64,000 nt of DNA from Pholiota molesta. Taxonomy: Eukaryota > Basidiomycota > Agaricomycetes > Agaricales > Strophariaceae. Both the position numbers and the translations under genes were made by a program. The stretch lies in contig JACGCK010000077.1 in NCBI GenBank assembly GCA_014925825.1, positions 124,001 through 188,000 on the forward strand, read 5' to 3'. The notes below the pieces were generated by a model. It was not told the DNA's origin. It ran no database searches and saw only the letters and a program-made list of their open reading frames with translations. Below are positions 25,381-37,142 of the stretch, piece by piece; the stretch's first letter is position 1, and every line of letters begins with the position of its first letter.

Positions 25381-26322
25381 TCATGTTCCTTTTGGTAGCT
25401 TTACTTGGAATGTACCTGACAATGTTATACGATCAATATAGTATATTTGTGGACTATATAAAGGAAGAACTTACATTGTGGCATTGAAGTTATCTCTGGA
25501 ACCACTGTTCCAGCGTATCCTAATCGTTGAAGTGCACCGCGAATGATCCCTGCTGGCATTGCAGCATACTACGCGCGGAGGTGCTTTAGGGTGGCACTGG
25601 TACTTCATTTCGAAATGGAACTCACCAAACGCGCTCGTTTCAGGGCATCTGCACGCGATTCCCATGATGAAAGGCGGCTTATTGGTTTGAATAGATTATC
25701 TTGCAGTACATAGACACCCTATTGTGACATCAGCCAAGTGAAAACACAACATTCTTTACAACAAACCCTATGATTCGTGCGCAAGTTGTCAACCTGTTTG
25801 TCCCAACATGCCGCCCAGATGTCCTTGCATATGAACTTGATGGCGTCTAGGGTTTCCGAGAACATAGGTCTGTCACGACACAATCTGGGAGCTCCTTCTT
25901 ATAAGTATTGTCAATACCAGGATGTGGAGATTTTCCACGCACCGTTCAGAAAAATTAGCGCCGACGTGCATGCCAATTGCCTCGAGTCGTTGCCGTACGG
26001 GCTCTTCCTCCTCGTCCAACGTTCCCTTGCCCGCGGCACTACCTGTTCTTGAAGCGAGGCTCGTCACCGAGTCTCTAGCTGAGGTATCCTTCTTCAGAGA
26101 TGATGGTACCGGTTGAGGCGGTGGGATCAGCCCAGCATCGAGCATCTCCTGTTCGATCTTTTTGGCGCGGGTGGTGGCCACTGCCGCTGACTCACGCAGA
26201 GTCGCGACCATCTCAATGAGAAAGTAGTCCATTGCTGCGCCGTCTATCTGGCGCAGTGGTGGGTCCGCATGGGGGGCGAGAGCGACGAGGTATGGCGAGA
26301 GTGTGGCCTGGGGCGCGGACAT
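25381..26322 (-). CDS. TRS33: TRAPP complex subunit TRS33 (TRAPPC6-like)
   Basis: Five exons (26322-25943, 25884-25767, 25718-25626, 25568-25475, 25415-25381) join to exactly 240 codons, 239 residues. Family landmarks are the N-terminal DGAAMDYFLIEMVATL helix, EAIGMHVGANFSERL, a helix with MFSETLDAIKFICKDIWA, NLRTNHRGVYVLQDN, and the C-terminal AMPAGIIRGALQRLGY with final strand CTFQVKLPKGT. TRS33/TRAPPC6 is a core Bet3-fold subunit of TRAPP, the tethering complex and exchange factor for Rab1/Ypt1 and Rab11-type GTPases at the Golgi. A Ser/Thr/Pro-rich insertion near residues 65-110 makes it longer than the core fold, as is common in basidiomycetes. It is divergent from UBR1 with a 74-bp gap. 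Splicing phases all agree, so the call is firm. Confidence 0.92.
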
Positions 26323-26396
26323 GATGATAAATAGGGATGAAGATGTATTTGGTGATCGCGACAACGGGTGCCGGCTTTCTCTCCACAACCTCCACG
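26323..26396. promoter_or_regulatory. Very short TRS33/UBR1 divergent promoter
   Basis: Only 74 bases separate the TRS33 start (26322, minus) from the chosen UBR1 start (26397, plus). An upstream in-frame ATG at 26337 would shrink the gap to 14 bases and add 20 residues without similarity to the family, so I prefer 26397. Core promoter elements of each gene must overlap this gap or the other gene's 5' UTR. Confidence 0.5.
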
Positions 26397-29300
26397 ATGT
26401 CGGCTCTCTCAGCGTTCTTCCCTTCGCGCCGGCCGCCCTCCACCCACAGCGATCTCCTCTCGGACCTCCGGTTCTCCCTCGAGGTCATGCCAGGATCCCG
26501 CAAATATGTATTCACCCCCACCGCACGCGCGGAGATTCTTTCCAAGCTCTACATCGCGTTTATGGGCCAGTACCCTCACCTCTTTCTCCCAAGCGGCACC
26601 TTGCAAGTGCCCGCCCACAAGCTTCTCAGTGAATACCAGGCGTCGGTTGCCTTTGCGGGCGCGGGAAAGGAGGATCCGCTCACACCTGGGAGACCGTGTA
26701 GTCACATCTTTAAGAAGGGTGAAAGCTGTTACCGATGCAAGTGCGTGGCTTTTGAAAGTTTGAATCTCATAAGGAAACTAACATGCTGCGAAGAGACTGT
26801 GCATTGGACGATAGTTGTGTTCTATGTTCGCGGTGTTTTCATGCCACTGATCATACAGGACACAACGTGAGCTTCTTTATTGCTCAGCAATCTGGAGGTT
26901 GCTGCGATTGTGGCGACGAAGAAGCATGGAGGACGCCAATACGCTGTCCTCACCATCCGCCTGCGGGGCCTGACGATCCCCAGGATACGACCCCTCGTCT
27001 GATTCTTAAACCCATGCCGAATGAACTTCCTCCAGCGCCAAACTATCCCTTTCGCGTCGCGACACCACCGGAGCTTAAAGATTGCATGAGGCGGACCATC
27101 GGATTCGCTTTGGATTTCATCCTGGACACACTAGATTACTCGCCTGACGAGCCCGTGGTGCCTACAAATGAAGCCGATCTCCGGCTGCAACCTTCCGCCG
27201 ACCCAATGCTGAAAGATCAATATTGCGTGGTGCTATGGAACGACGACAAACACTCCTTTGAAGAAGTTACGAAGCTGCTGGTGGATATGACAAATCGGAC
27301 TCCGGCGGAGGCATCTGCGCTTGTTCGACGGTTAGACGAACATGGGCGCGAAATTATCGACATGACTTCGAACGCCAACCGCCTCTTGGAGACTGCGCAG
27401 GCGATTACGCAGATCGACCTCGGCGTGACGATCCGACGGGCCTACGACACGTTTTGCGAGCAGATCGTTGGGGTTATGGTCGAGTGGCTTCTGGATTTGA
27501 CGCGGAGTCGACTGGGTACAGACACATTGGTAATCCGAGAGGCATTGGCAGCAGAATTGCTGAGCCCAAGAAAGCGAGACGGATTTACAAAGACCCTGAT
27601 CCCTCCTTGCGCGTTGAATCTCGACAGCGAAGTCGCAAATCCAACAAGAATTGATACACTCCTACTCTATCACACGAGGCTCTGGAAGCGTCCAAGACTG
27701 AGTTTGAAGGAGGTTTACGCATCTGTTATATCGATCAGCAGGGCACATAAGCTGGCAATTGGTATGTTTATCTTCATATATGCGCGTTGTGGCCTTCGAC
27801 TTATATTTCTTAGCCGGTCACTTTGCGAATATATATCACAGGGTCATAGATGCCTATCTTCTTGTCGATCGCGAAGCCGAGACGAGCATTAAATACTTTG
27901 CCCTACAACTATTCACAGTTCCTTCGGTCTCTGGACATATTGCGAGAAACCACCGACTAGTTCAGCGTTTACTTGCGATCATCACAAGCTTTTTCACCAA
28001 TCGGATTGTCGAGAAGCGGATCATGTATCCAGGATCTTCTGGTCAAGGAAGCGGCGCGACAGGAGGTTCTGGAGGAGGTGGTGGTGGAGGTGGTGTCAAT
28101 GGCGGCGGTGGAACTATCACGTCACCCATACCTTCAACCCCTATCAACGCCACAGGCACTATCGACGTCGACTCGTTCCCATTCAAATCCAAACGTTTCA
28201 TGCCCGTCTTCAGCGACCTCCGATATCTCGCACATACCTCACAAGTGCAAGACCTCATCGCCCACACGCCATCCTACCTCGCCGCATTCGCTTCCACATG
28301 CCGCCTCTTCATGTGTCTGAACCCAAACAAACGCGCTGTCGAGACACACGTCGAATACGAGACGGACGCGTGGATCAGCGTGTTCAACGTTACCCTCAGC
28401 CTGAGTCGTGTGATCAAGGTGTTCGGCGAGGCGTTCGCGCGCTCGACGAGCGCAGAGCTCATCGGCGCCATCGGTACGGTGGTACACCAGATCCTGATGG
28501 TGTGCACGCTCGCGGAGGACCGTCTCGACCGGACGAAGTTTTCCGTTCCATCCTTCCACTGGGTCGAGTTTGGCGGGGCGCGATTCCATACGCTCGAATT
28601 TGATGTATCGGAGGGATGGGTCAGTTTTCATCACTCGTTGCATTGGCTCCTTGCAGAGCTGTTGAAGCATGTGGATTTGCTGAACGAGGACGCGTTGAGA
28701 ACGGTTGGGATCACAGGCGGGTTGAAAGAAGTATTTGGGCGTGGGGCGAGCGAGCAGGCTATATTGACGATTATGGATTTCCCGCTCAGAGGTAAGTTTC
28801 ATGTCATGATATATTGTCTGAAAATAAGGATTCATATATTTATCCCGTTTTGCTTTCTTCGTTCAATAGTGCTCGCTATGATAGCTCAAATCCGAACTGG
28901 TCTCTGGGTTCGCAATGGCTTTGCCATCCGTGGTCAACTCCTCCATTACCGAGATTACATGCTCCGCGAGCTCTGCTACGACCAAGATCTATTCATCCTC
29001 CAAACCGCATTGGTCATACTCCCCCCGGACCTCGTCATCGTCGCTATACTCGATCGCTTCGGCCTTCTGGACTATTTTTCCGGCTCGTATCTGCAATCGC
29101 ATTACGAAGGACCCCAACTAGGAAGCATGGTCGAGGAGGTGTTCTACGTCTTCATCACGATCTTCAGCGAGAACGCGAACGCGAGCAAGATGCCCATGCA
29201 CCTGGCTATCCGGAGAGAGATTGTGCACGCGCTCGCGATGGGTCCTTGCAGTTTCTCCGACCTGGTCAAGCGCGTGGCCGAGCGCCTCGTCGACGATCCG

Positions 29301-32300
29301 TCCTTCGAGCGCATGCTGCGCGAGGTTGCGAATTTCCGCCCGCCAGAAGGTCCTACGGAGACAGGACTCTACGAACTTAAAGACGAGGCCTACGACGAAG
29401 TCAACCCGTTCTTCTACCACTATACTCGTAATCGCCGGGAGGAAGTGGAGACAGTTCTGCGGAAGAGGGTCGAGAAGAGGACAGGCAAGAAGGAATGGGA
29501 GATCGTGTTGCCACCAAGGCCGTTCGGCGTCACTGAGGGACCATACAAGGGCATCAGCGACGTCTGGGAGCGCGAGATCATAATTCAAATCATGTTCTTC
29601 GCGGTATGGAATGTCCTGGTCGTGACGGACTCCGGCTCTTCATCTGTCCCAGCGGGTTCAGCGCCGCCTTCCGCGGAAGCTATCCTTGATCAGGCTGTAC
29701 ATATGGTCATGCTTGGAGTTGTTGAACGCCCTCGCGGATTCAGCACGCTCGCATCGAGAACACGGTTCGAAGGAGAGGGCAGAGGGAAGACGCTGCTGGA
29801 GGTTCTCTGGACACTTGGGGAACACGAGAAGTACGCCAAGTTGTACAAGTCCCGCATCGACTGGATATTCGCGAAGCTCGACGCTGAGATACCTAACGAG
29901 ACGCAGAGGATCCGCGGGCTGACCGCAAGGCCCAACATAGGACCTGACGGACTTGGCGCACGCGCTCCTGGGATGGATAAGGACGAGCAGAGGAAGAAGG
30001 CGGCGAAGAAGAGGCAGGATGCTATCATGCAGCAAATGAAGGCGCAGCAAGCGAGCTTTGCGAGTATGTTTGCTCAGGGTGCCGACACGGATTCTGAAGA
30101 TTCTCTCGACAATGACGACGGCGATGCCAGCATGGCCGATGTCAATGGCTCTGCTGACGAAGAAGAGATCATATCGTTCGGGACGTGCATTGTCTGTCAA
30201 GAGGATCTGACGAGTGCAAGCGCTGCTGCGGGAAAGCACTTCGGTTCTTTAGGACTCGTGCAACCCAGCAGGATGATTAGAAGGCATCCAGACGTGCAGA
30301 GCACGTTTTTGAATGATGTGCTGCTTTCGCCGCTGTCAATGGATCGGCCGCCCAATTTGAACGTCGCCAATGGTGCTAATGGGATGGCCACCAGTGGAAG
30401 CACCTCATTCCCACCTGCCCAAGCAGATCTACTCGACGCGCGTTCTACTTCTCCAAACTTTGAAGGTTTCCCCTCGAACTATACGCGATTCGGACTCCAT
30501 GGCTCTGTCTGCAGTCATCTCATGCATCTCGATTGTTTCCAAGTGTACAGTGTCTCTATTCGACAACGCCACCGTGCACAAGCAACACGGAACCACCCAG
30601 AGTGTATACCTCGAAAAGAATTCATCTGCCCTTTGTGCAAAAGCCTGGGCAATGTCATATTGCCTGTGACCCAACCTGATGCCAGGATCTCCCTCAACTC
30701 AGTCCCGTTTCCGGATTGGATTAGAGCCGCAGGAATCAACATTCTAAAAAGCAAGCCGGACCCGCTTCTCGCTTCTTTGCAAACCCGGAATGGGACTGGC
30801 GAGTTCGTGTTTTGGAGTGCGCAAGACGCTGCCTACTCCAACATGGTGAAGAAGAATGCGGAGAAAGACAAGGATGTGGACGGAGGCAAGATGCTTGACA
30901 CGTTAATGGTGATCACGAAGTCGATATCGCAACAAAGCCGCCACTTGCGCGACAGAATGGAACCCGATGCAACCGAGCGTGGCGCAGGAATCTATCTGCC
31001 AGAGGAGCTCGTGGGTTATACCATTGCGGCCATGGAAATCAGCCAGCGCGGCGTGGCTGTGGATACATCGAGTTCTGGTGCAACGGAAGGGACGATGATG
31101 ATCGATGCCCTCTCGGAATCGCAAACAAGGATGATTCGAGGTCTTTTGGCATGTCTTACGAAACTCGTCGCGTTGCAGTTCAAGAATCGACCTGACGAAG
31201 GCCGAGATGCTGTGCGACAAGCAATTATCAAGAGGCTACTACCAGAGTGGAGCCGTTCCTCGTTGACTTCGTTTTCATATCCCCTCCTCCTTCGAGATCC
31301 TTTTACTTTGCTAGTCGAGACCGCTGCCGTCGCGCCTGAACTACTACAACATGTTCTGGTGCTTACCTATTACGCATGCCTCGCCCGAACAGTCATCGGT
31401 CTCGTATATATCCTCAACAAATCACGCAGTAATTCCACAACGCAGACTCCGCGAAGAGCGCATGAAGACGTCTTCGGCGATGTCCACATGTTCTTCATGT
31501 CGGTTGTTCGTCATTCGCCAGTGTTCGAGCACACTGCAACGCTGGCCTTCGAAACCTTCGGCGAGGCACGGATAGAAAAACTCCTTTACGCCTTCACGCT
31601 ACCTTTCCTTCGTCGCGCAGCCATCCTCTGTCGCGCCGTTCTTCCGCATGCCTTTCCAACGCCCGACTTTGGCGAGTGCAAGGATGTATGTGAATACAAC
31701 CGCTTGCTCCATATACTCGATATACCACCTCTCTCCGACCTGCCCCACCAAGATACTTTGCAAAATGCACTTTCTAGCTGGTGTGCACACTACGGGCATG
31801 CTCATTCAGCCTCGCAACTCAACTGCGGCGTCCTCTTGGATTATCCTGGCACATATCGCCTGGCGAGGCTGCCTCTGGTCCTCGATAGCCTGTTCAATCG
31901 CCAAGACAAGGCGCTGATGTGCATGAACTGCGAAACTTTCCCAGTCGACGCTGCCATTTGCTTGATTTGCGGTACAACTGTGTGCCTGCAAAGTAGCTGC
32001 TGCCAAGACGAAGATTATCTTCGTGGGGAATGCAATGTGCATACTCGAGAGTGCGTATTTTCTTATATACCGTTGAGTTACATCATTAACGAGTTCTTTT
32101 AGGTGCGGTGGGACTATCGGAATATATTATTGTGTCAAGCGGTGCTCGGTTCTATACCTAAATTCAGGCAATGGAACTTTCACTTCTTCCCCTTACCTCG
32201 ACGCTCATGGCGAGGTGGATCTTTCGATGAGGTAATTCCTTTTCTTTACCATGCTACCTGTTTATGACCTGATCCATCTTCGACTACAGCCGCCGCGGTC

Positions 32301-32428
32301 GTCGCCAGTTCTTGCATCACGCAAGGTGGGAAGTCATCCGCAAGACATGGCTCGCGCATGGTATCCCGAGTATGGTTGCTAGAAAACTAGAAAGCAGTAT
32401 GGACTCTGGAGGCTGGGAAACGCTATAA
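26397..32428 (+). CDS. UBR1: UBR1 E3 ubiquitin ligase (N-recognin)
   Basis: Exons 26397-26740, 26794-27761, 27814-28791, 28870-32050, 32103-32231 and 32290-32428 join to 1,913 codons, 1,912 residues, close to the length of fungal UBR1. The UBR zinc box is at about residues 97-168 (GRPCSHIFKKGESCYRC; DDSCVLCSRCFHATDHTGH; GGCCDCGDEEAW), the type-1 N-degron pocket. A ClpS-like type-2 domain follows near 256-330 (YCVVLWNDDKHSFEEV). A RING-H2 begins near 1202 (CIVCQEDL; CSHLMHLDCF; FICPLCK). The C-terminal cap includes CGGTIGIYYCVKRC and GEVDLSMRRGR. UBR1 selects proteins with destabilising N-termini and, with a Ubc2-type E2, ubiquitinates them for the proteasome. A poly-Gly run (about 28068-28115) and an acidic stretch (about 30090-30170) look like family-specific linkers. 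This intact gene is the parent of the fragments at 32.9, 37.7, 43.0 and 50.7 kb. Confidence 0.96.
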
Positions 32429-32854
32429 CTTAGATGCTATTCTTCTCGTCCTCTGTTTTCCTTTTCTTCTGCCTTTTTCCTCGAATTCTCCGTCACGAAA
32501 CCTCATAATTTAGAGCCCTCCATCAAGTTGTCTGTCCTTCACATGTCGCATTTTGTACCATTATCCATCCGTTCATCCACATCCAATAACGACTAACATT
32601 ACACACTCGCATACCTTATTTAAACAATTTCTCCCTAGCTTTCCTCGTAGTCAACTGTCACGTTCACCTCCACAGTCCATCATTGTCTTTTTGTTGTTTC
32701 TTTCCGCCGCACTTTCGCCTCCGTCGCTATGTTTTGCAACATCCAGTTCACAAGCTTACTAATTTACCGCCTAGCATACGTAATTGTAACAAATCGCATT
32801 GTCCAATCCATCCACTGAATTTGGCATTATCAACTACTTGGTCGCGCTGCTGCA
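32429..32854. other. 3' flank of UBR1, start of the duplicated tract
   Basis: Pyrimidine-rich DNA following UBR1, presumably its 3' UTR and terminator, with no gene of its own. The sequence just before 32855 resembles the leader preceding the HET first exon in later units (compare 38480-38502), so the first duplication junction probably lies near here. Confidence 0.4.
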
Positions 32855-32870
32855 ATGTCTGAATCCGCTG
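32855..32870 (+). pseudogene. Orphan copy of the HET-gene first exon
   Basis: Sixteen bases encode MSESA plus one base and are followed by a GTAATT donor. This is identical to the first coding exon of the HET2 gene (38503-38518), including the CTGCA leader. No HET body follows; the sequence runs into a UBR1 fragment about 60 bases later. It looks like the remnant of a fifth unit whose HET gene was deleted. Direct use as the first exon of HET1, about 1.1 kb away, is possible but unlikely. Confidence 0.6.
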
Positions 32871-32929
32871 GTAATTTTTTGCGAGAAACGAACTGATCAT
32901 GATGCAGTACTGAGTGCTTCTCGTGGGGT

Positions 32930-33325
32930 CGTTGCAGATTTGTCTGACCTGGTCAAGCGAGCCGCGGAGCACCTCGTCGATAATCCGTCCGTCGAGCGCA
33001 TTCAGTGTCATCGAAGGACTAGCGACTCTATAAGGGCGTCAGCGAAGTCTGCGAGAGCGGGATCGTGCTTCAGGGCATGTTATCGGCGTATGGTTCGAAT
33101 GTTCTGGTCGTTACAGACTCGGGCTCTTCCTCTCGACTAGCGGGATCGACCCTCCCTCCCACCGAAGTTATCCTCGATCAGCCTCTGAGAATATGGTTAT
33201 GCTTGGTGTGATTGAACGATCTCGGTGGTTTAGCACGCTCGCGGCGAGGAAATGGTTCAACGAGGAGGGTAAAGGGAAGATGCGTAGCGAAGGCAAGGTG
33301 GAACTTGAACTTAGTCATCCTGAAA
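32930..33325 (+). pseudogene. UBR1 fragment 1 (decayed)
   Basis: Reads DLSDLVKRAAEHLVDNPS, matching UBR1 DLVKRVAERLVDDPS (about 29262-29305), then jumps to YKGVSEV and NVLVVTDSGSSSRLAGS, matching UBR1 YKGISDV and NVLVVTDSGSSSVPAGS (29547-29660), and fades after a match to the RPRGFSTLASR region. Internal deletions, frameshifts and stops rule out function. No UBR box or RING is present. Confidence 0.85.
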
Positions 33326-33394
33326 AAAGGGCTCTCGCATGGTATCACCATTTCCAAGGACCAAGTTGATTATGATCATCACACCCGGTGCATG

Positions 33395-33736
33395 ACACGG
33401 CGGACATTTAACTGTCAGGTCGTGCCGATACTTGCGCTGTTAGGTTTCTGTTAGGTTATTGTTAGGTTGCTTGTCAGGTAACAAGCAAGGTAATATTTTG
33501 GTCACAGTATCTGCTGTCACTCTGTGCCGCCTTAGATTTGTTAAGACCCTGCTTATACAATAGTCTACATGAGTATTACATTTGTTGATACACGAGAGCG
33601 TGACAACTGAGCCTGTGACCACTAATATTACCTCGCTAGATACCTAACAGCGACCTAACAGCCAACTAACAGCCACAAAACAATAGCCTAACAGCGCAAG
33701 TGCCGGCACGACCTGACAGTTGAATGTCCGCCGTGT
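33395..33736. mobile_element. 342-bp foldback/MITE with long inverted repeats
   Basis: The left arm begins ACACGGCGGACATTTAACTG and continues through GTCAGGTCGTGCCG, a short interval, and CTTGCGCTGTTAGG. The right arm is the reverse complement with few changes. After tandem CTGTTAGGT-like repeats the arms pair again (GGTAATATT and GGTCACAG), so roughly 130 bases of each arm are inverted copies around a short centre. No protein is encoded and no clear target duplication is seen. It is present only in the first unit, 280 bp before the HET1 start, so it inserted after the amplification. Confidence 0.75.
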
Positions 33737-34014
33737 GAACATTGATTATAGCTGGGCATGAACAATTAAATATAACTTCAGTGTACATGGGAATCTTGTG
33801 CGAATCCGTAGGAATCCGTCGATTCATTTTTGCTTGCCATCAGGGTTTATCGCAAAGCGTTCGACTCGGAATTGCGAAGCTCTTTCTCCTTCTTTCTCCC
33901 CACTCACATCAAGTTCATCGTTGCGCACTGTTGCGGATAACTGAATCCACTGGTAATTTTTTGTAGGAATCTCAGATGACCAATGCCTGATTTTCCTTTC
34001 ATTGTGAAGAGAAA

Positions 34015-36311
34015 ATGTTAGAGCATGGTAATGCGCATCTCAATTCTGCTAAAATCCATCAGGGATCGTCAGATGGTGATCCCGCTGAAAGAGGTGAGCA
34101 AAATCACTTGTTGACCTAGAGCTCATAGGTCGCTGGGCGCTCATCATGTTTATTGCATGCACGATTTAGATCCCATCGCCAACTCCCCATCGCAGATTTT
34201 GCTCGAGGCCCTGCAGAATTTTGTGATTCCACTCATACATGCCGCCGAGGGAAACAATAAGAAGGGTAAATCTGTTCACCACGACAGACACGATTTCAAT
34301 CACTTAATCATAAAATATTTTAGATATCAGCCAAGTTCATATGGGCGTCGAAGCGGGGAAGCTTCTTACCTCGCTCCAGGAATTTATATCGTCCATAATC
34401 GTACAATCACGAATTGTTCAACCACAAGGAATCGAGGTGGATTTGGAAGGTGGAACTCTTCCTGAACAACGCCACAATTGCAGTTACTGACTGTAAAACA
34501 ACTCCTACTGCTTAATGTTGACGACGTTCTAGATGATGCCAAATCTTCTGGTGCGGCCACACCCACAGATAGTCTCGCCTCCGACCTCGAACCCTCAGTG
34601 GAAGGTATGCAAATAATAGCAGAACTGTTCAGGATCTAATATTATTGCCGTCAATTGTTCAGAGACAGCTTTAAATTCTCGAATTAAACGAATGTATACA
34701 ACGATTATGGGAAGAATTCCAGAGGCGGTCCGCAAGCATGTCTTCAGCAAGATGCCTATTCGAGTGTTGCACTTCACCAACATCCCTGGAGACTCCGGCT
34801 CTAAGCTCCAAATTACGCTACTTGATAGGAATGGCGTCTGCGACCGCGTTATTAGAGAAATTCACGCCAGATCCTCGATTATACACAGGTACATCAAGGA
34901 ACTGTGCAAAGGCATCAAGGAAGACACACAAATTTTGCATGACGTTGCCATCAGAAGTATCGTACTGGAAAACACCAAATACGCCATCCTGTCTCATACC
35001 TGGCTCCGTGAATCGGACAGCGAGATCAGCTATGGCGATTGGCAGATAGGACAACATGATACACAGAAACCAGGATATCAGAAGCTTGCCAATTTTTGCA
35101 AATCTGCTTGGATAGACCACGGACTCTCTTTCGGTTGGATGGACACTGTTTGCATTAACAAGGACAGCAGCTCCGAGCTCGACGAATCCATCCGCTCAAT
35201 GTATAAGTGGTACCAGGACTCTGACGTCTGCATCTCCTACCTGGCGGGGACTGTCACCCTGGGTGATATTCATCGGGATGCTTGGTTCACTCGCGGATGG
35301 ACATTCCAAGAACTGCTCGCTCCACGTCGCATGTCCTTTTATAACAAGGACTGGAAGAAGTTCGTACGGTACTCCGATCCTGGCAACAAGTACAATCCAT
35401 ATATTCTAAAGCAAATCTACAAAGCGACGACCATTACTGAAGATGAACTACGCTTCCCCACCAAGTTATCTATATCGCGCAAGATGCAGCTAGCAGCGAA
35501 GCGCAATGTGATGCGCGAAGAGGATATCGCATATTCTCTGATGGGCATTTGCAATGTCAGTATTTCGATAGCATATGGCGAGGGTGCCAGGCGCGCGTTC
35601 TTCCGCCTCATGACGGAGGTCTTGAATACATCGAGCCAAGTTGTCGATTTCTTCAACTGTGCTCAGATGGATGCACGCTCTATTATTCCATCGGGACCGT
35701 CGGCATACCTTCAATGCTCCGAGGCTATAATGAGCACGTCACCGTGGCACAGCTCACCTATAGAGCCGTTGCTTCTTACTCATGTCGGCCTCCGGACGCC
35801 AATCCTTTTGATGCCCTCTTTGCGAGAGAACGACAATTGCCTTGAAAACAAACCCATTGGTAATTATCATGCCAAGCTTCACTTACCTGCTTTGGAATCT
35901 ATCAATGTCGGAGTCTACCATGTATTGGACAAAGGCATCAAGAAAAGCACTGCTGGTAAGTGGCAAGACTTGAGCTGGGCTCGCAATGGACTCACTGATT
36001 ACGATCTTGACTCTACAGAAATGAGGTGGTCATTTGGAATATTGAATTTCGGAGGAGATACATCCACTATCCATTATCGGGATCGCTGCCTTGCATTATG
36101 TTTCAAGGTGAACCGCCTGGGCGGTGTTGGCCAAGTGGATTGGAGCTCAACTTCCGGTTTGCAATTCGTAAGGATTTGCACGAAGGAGCCTATCGTTTTC
36201 CATCTCATGAAGCACGGGGCATCCACTTTAGGAGCAAGTAATGTTCCTTATCCAATCAAGCGAAGCGAGCTGGCAATGCATGGGATAACTTTGACCACCA
36301 TGTATCTGTAG
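34015..36311 (+). CDS. HET-domain protein, copy 1 (HET1)
   Basis: Exons 34015-34093, 34170-34265, 34324-34449, 34533-34604, 34663-35955 and 36019-36311 join to 653 codons. The original short first exon is lost (ATGTCTGAA has become ATAACTGAA near 33940), so I start at the ATG in exon 2. The HET domain is in the long exon: KYAILSHTWLRESDSE, GLSFGWMDTVCINKDSSSEL, YQDSDVCISYLAG, WFTRGWTFQELLAPRRM and FYNKDWKKF, then MREEDIAYSLMGI. HET domains trigger growth arrest or cell death when genetically unlike hyphae fuse. The N-terminus carries two similar helices (LLEALQNFVIPLI and LLTSLQEFISSII). The C-terminal exon forms a separate conserved block ending TLTTMYL. No STAND NTPase or repeat domain is attached. 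The frame is intact apart from the lost first exon. Confidence 0.87.
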
Positions 36312-36796
36312 GGGCTCGAACACGTAGCGTAAAACAGGTTAAATGCAATTCTATATTCGACACAGGCGAATATATATCCGTTTTTGAAGCTAATAGGGCT
36401 TGATTCGCACATCCATTGATGCCATGAACCATGAACCCAAGCATCGAAGCCCCACGCAGTTCCTCCAAAGTCTAGCCAGAAGATAAGTAACACGCTCTAT
36501 ACCCGCACCCGCCCAGCTTTTGAATCAATGTTCAAAAAGGCATGAACTATGTTCGACGAACGATAAAAGAGAATGTCGATGGAGGAGAGTGACGACAACG
36601 CAGGTCTAAACAGAGGGACGGAACCCGCAAGGACGAGGTGTTGAAGAAAGCGGGACGACAAAGACGAACGAGGGCAGAGCACGACACAACACGGAAACGA
36701 GAGGTCTTCAAACGGCTCATAAAAAAGCATCTACGCTGCGCGGCAGCATAGGGTCATAACAAAACACTCTTGAGCCCAACGCCCAAAGCTCAGATC
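36312..36796. other. Shared 3' flank of the HET1 unit
   Basis: No gene. The first bases after the stop (GGGGCTCGA, then a block with TATATTCGAC) recur after the HET3 and HET4 stops. The 36.5-36.8 kb part resembles 48.8-49.05 kb and 55.4-55.62 kb, which lie next to the 3' end of the PH-CRIB-PH copies, so this is probably their former 3' UTR. Confidence 0.5.
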
Positions 36797-37110
36797 TCAG
36801 AGCCCAGTCTGAATCCGCCGCACGCAGGCACGGATGCCCCCACAGTCAGGGGCACGCTCTTCCGTCGAGACCTCTTCTCCTCGCTCGCAGGCGCGCCACG
36901 CGCGCACCTCCGCCTCCTTCGCAAACGAAACGTACAGCTGCGCCAATTTTTGCGTGAATTCAAGCAGGTGGGTTGGTCCCCTTGCTCTCAGGCGTGATGC
37001 GCGTGTTAGGGTAGATATAAGTATCGTTTTCCAAGGAGGCTATCTGCAAGCGCGTGCAGGGAGATCTAGGCGTGGTCGGCGATGGAGGCAAGGAAAATGA
37101 GAGACAGACA
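36797..37110 (-). pseudogene. PH-CRIB-PH gene fragment, unit 1 (last exon only)
   Basis: Minus-strand sequence matches the last exon of the intact gene at 55690-55998: traces of the LTRITP...LLEF strand, SFAKEA-like and SEEKRSRRKS segments and a degraded PVGAPVPA-type end. Several frameshifts are needed to follow the match and the CRIB-encoding exon is absent. It is a relic. Confidence 0.7.
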
Positions 37111-37142
37111 CAGACGGCCGCGGAATGTGGTTTGGCCGAAGT

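Noticed and set aside
26337..26396. Upstream in-frame ATG as the UBR1 start
   Set aside because: It would add 20 residues unlike the family and leave 14 bases to the TRS33 start; 26397 is more plausible.
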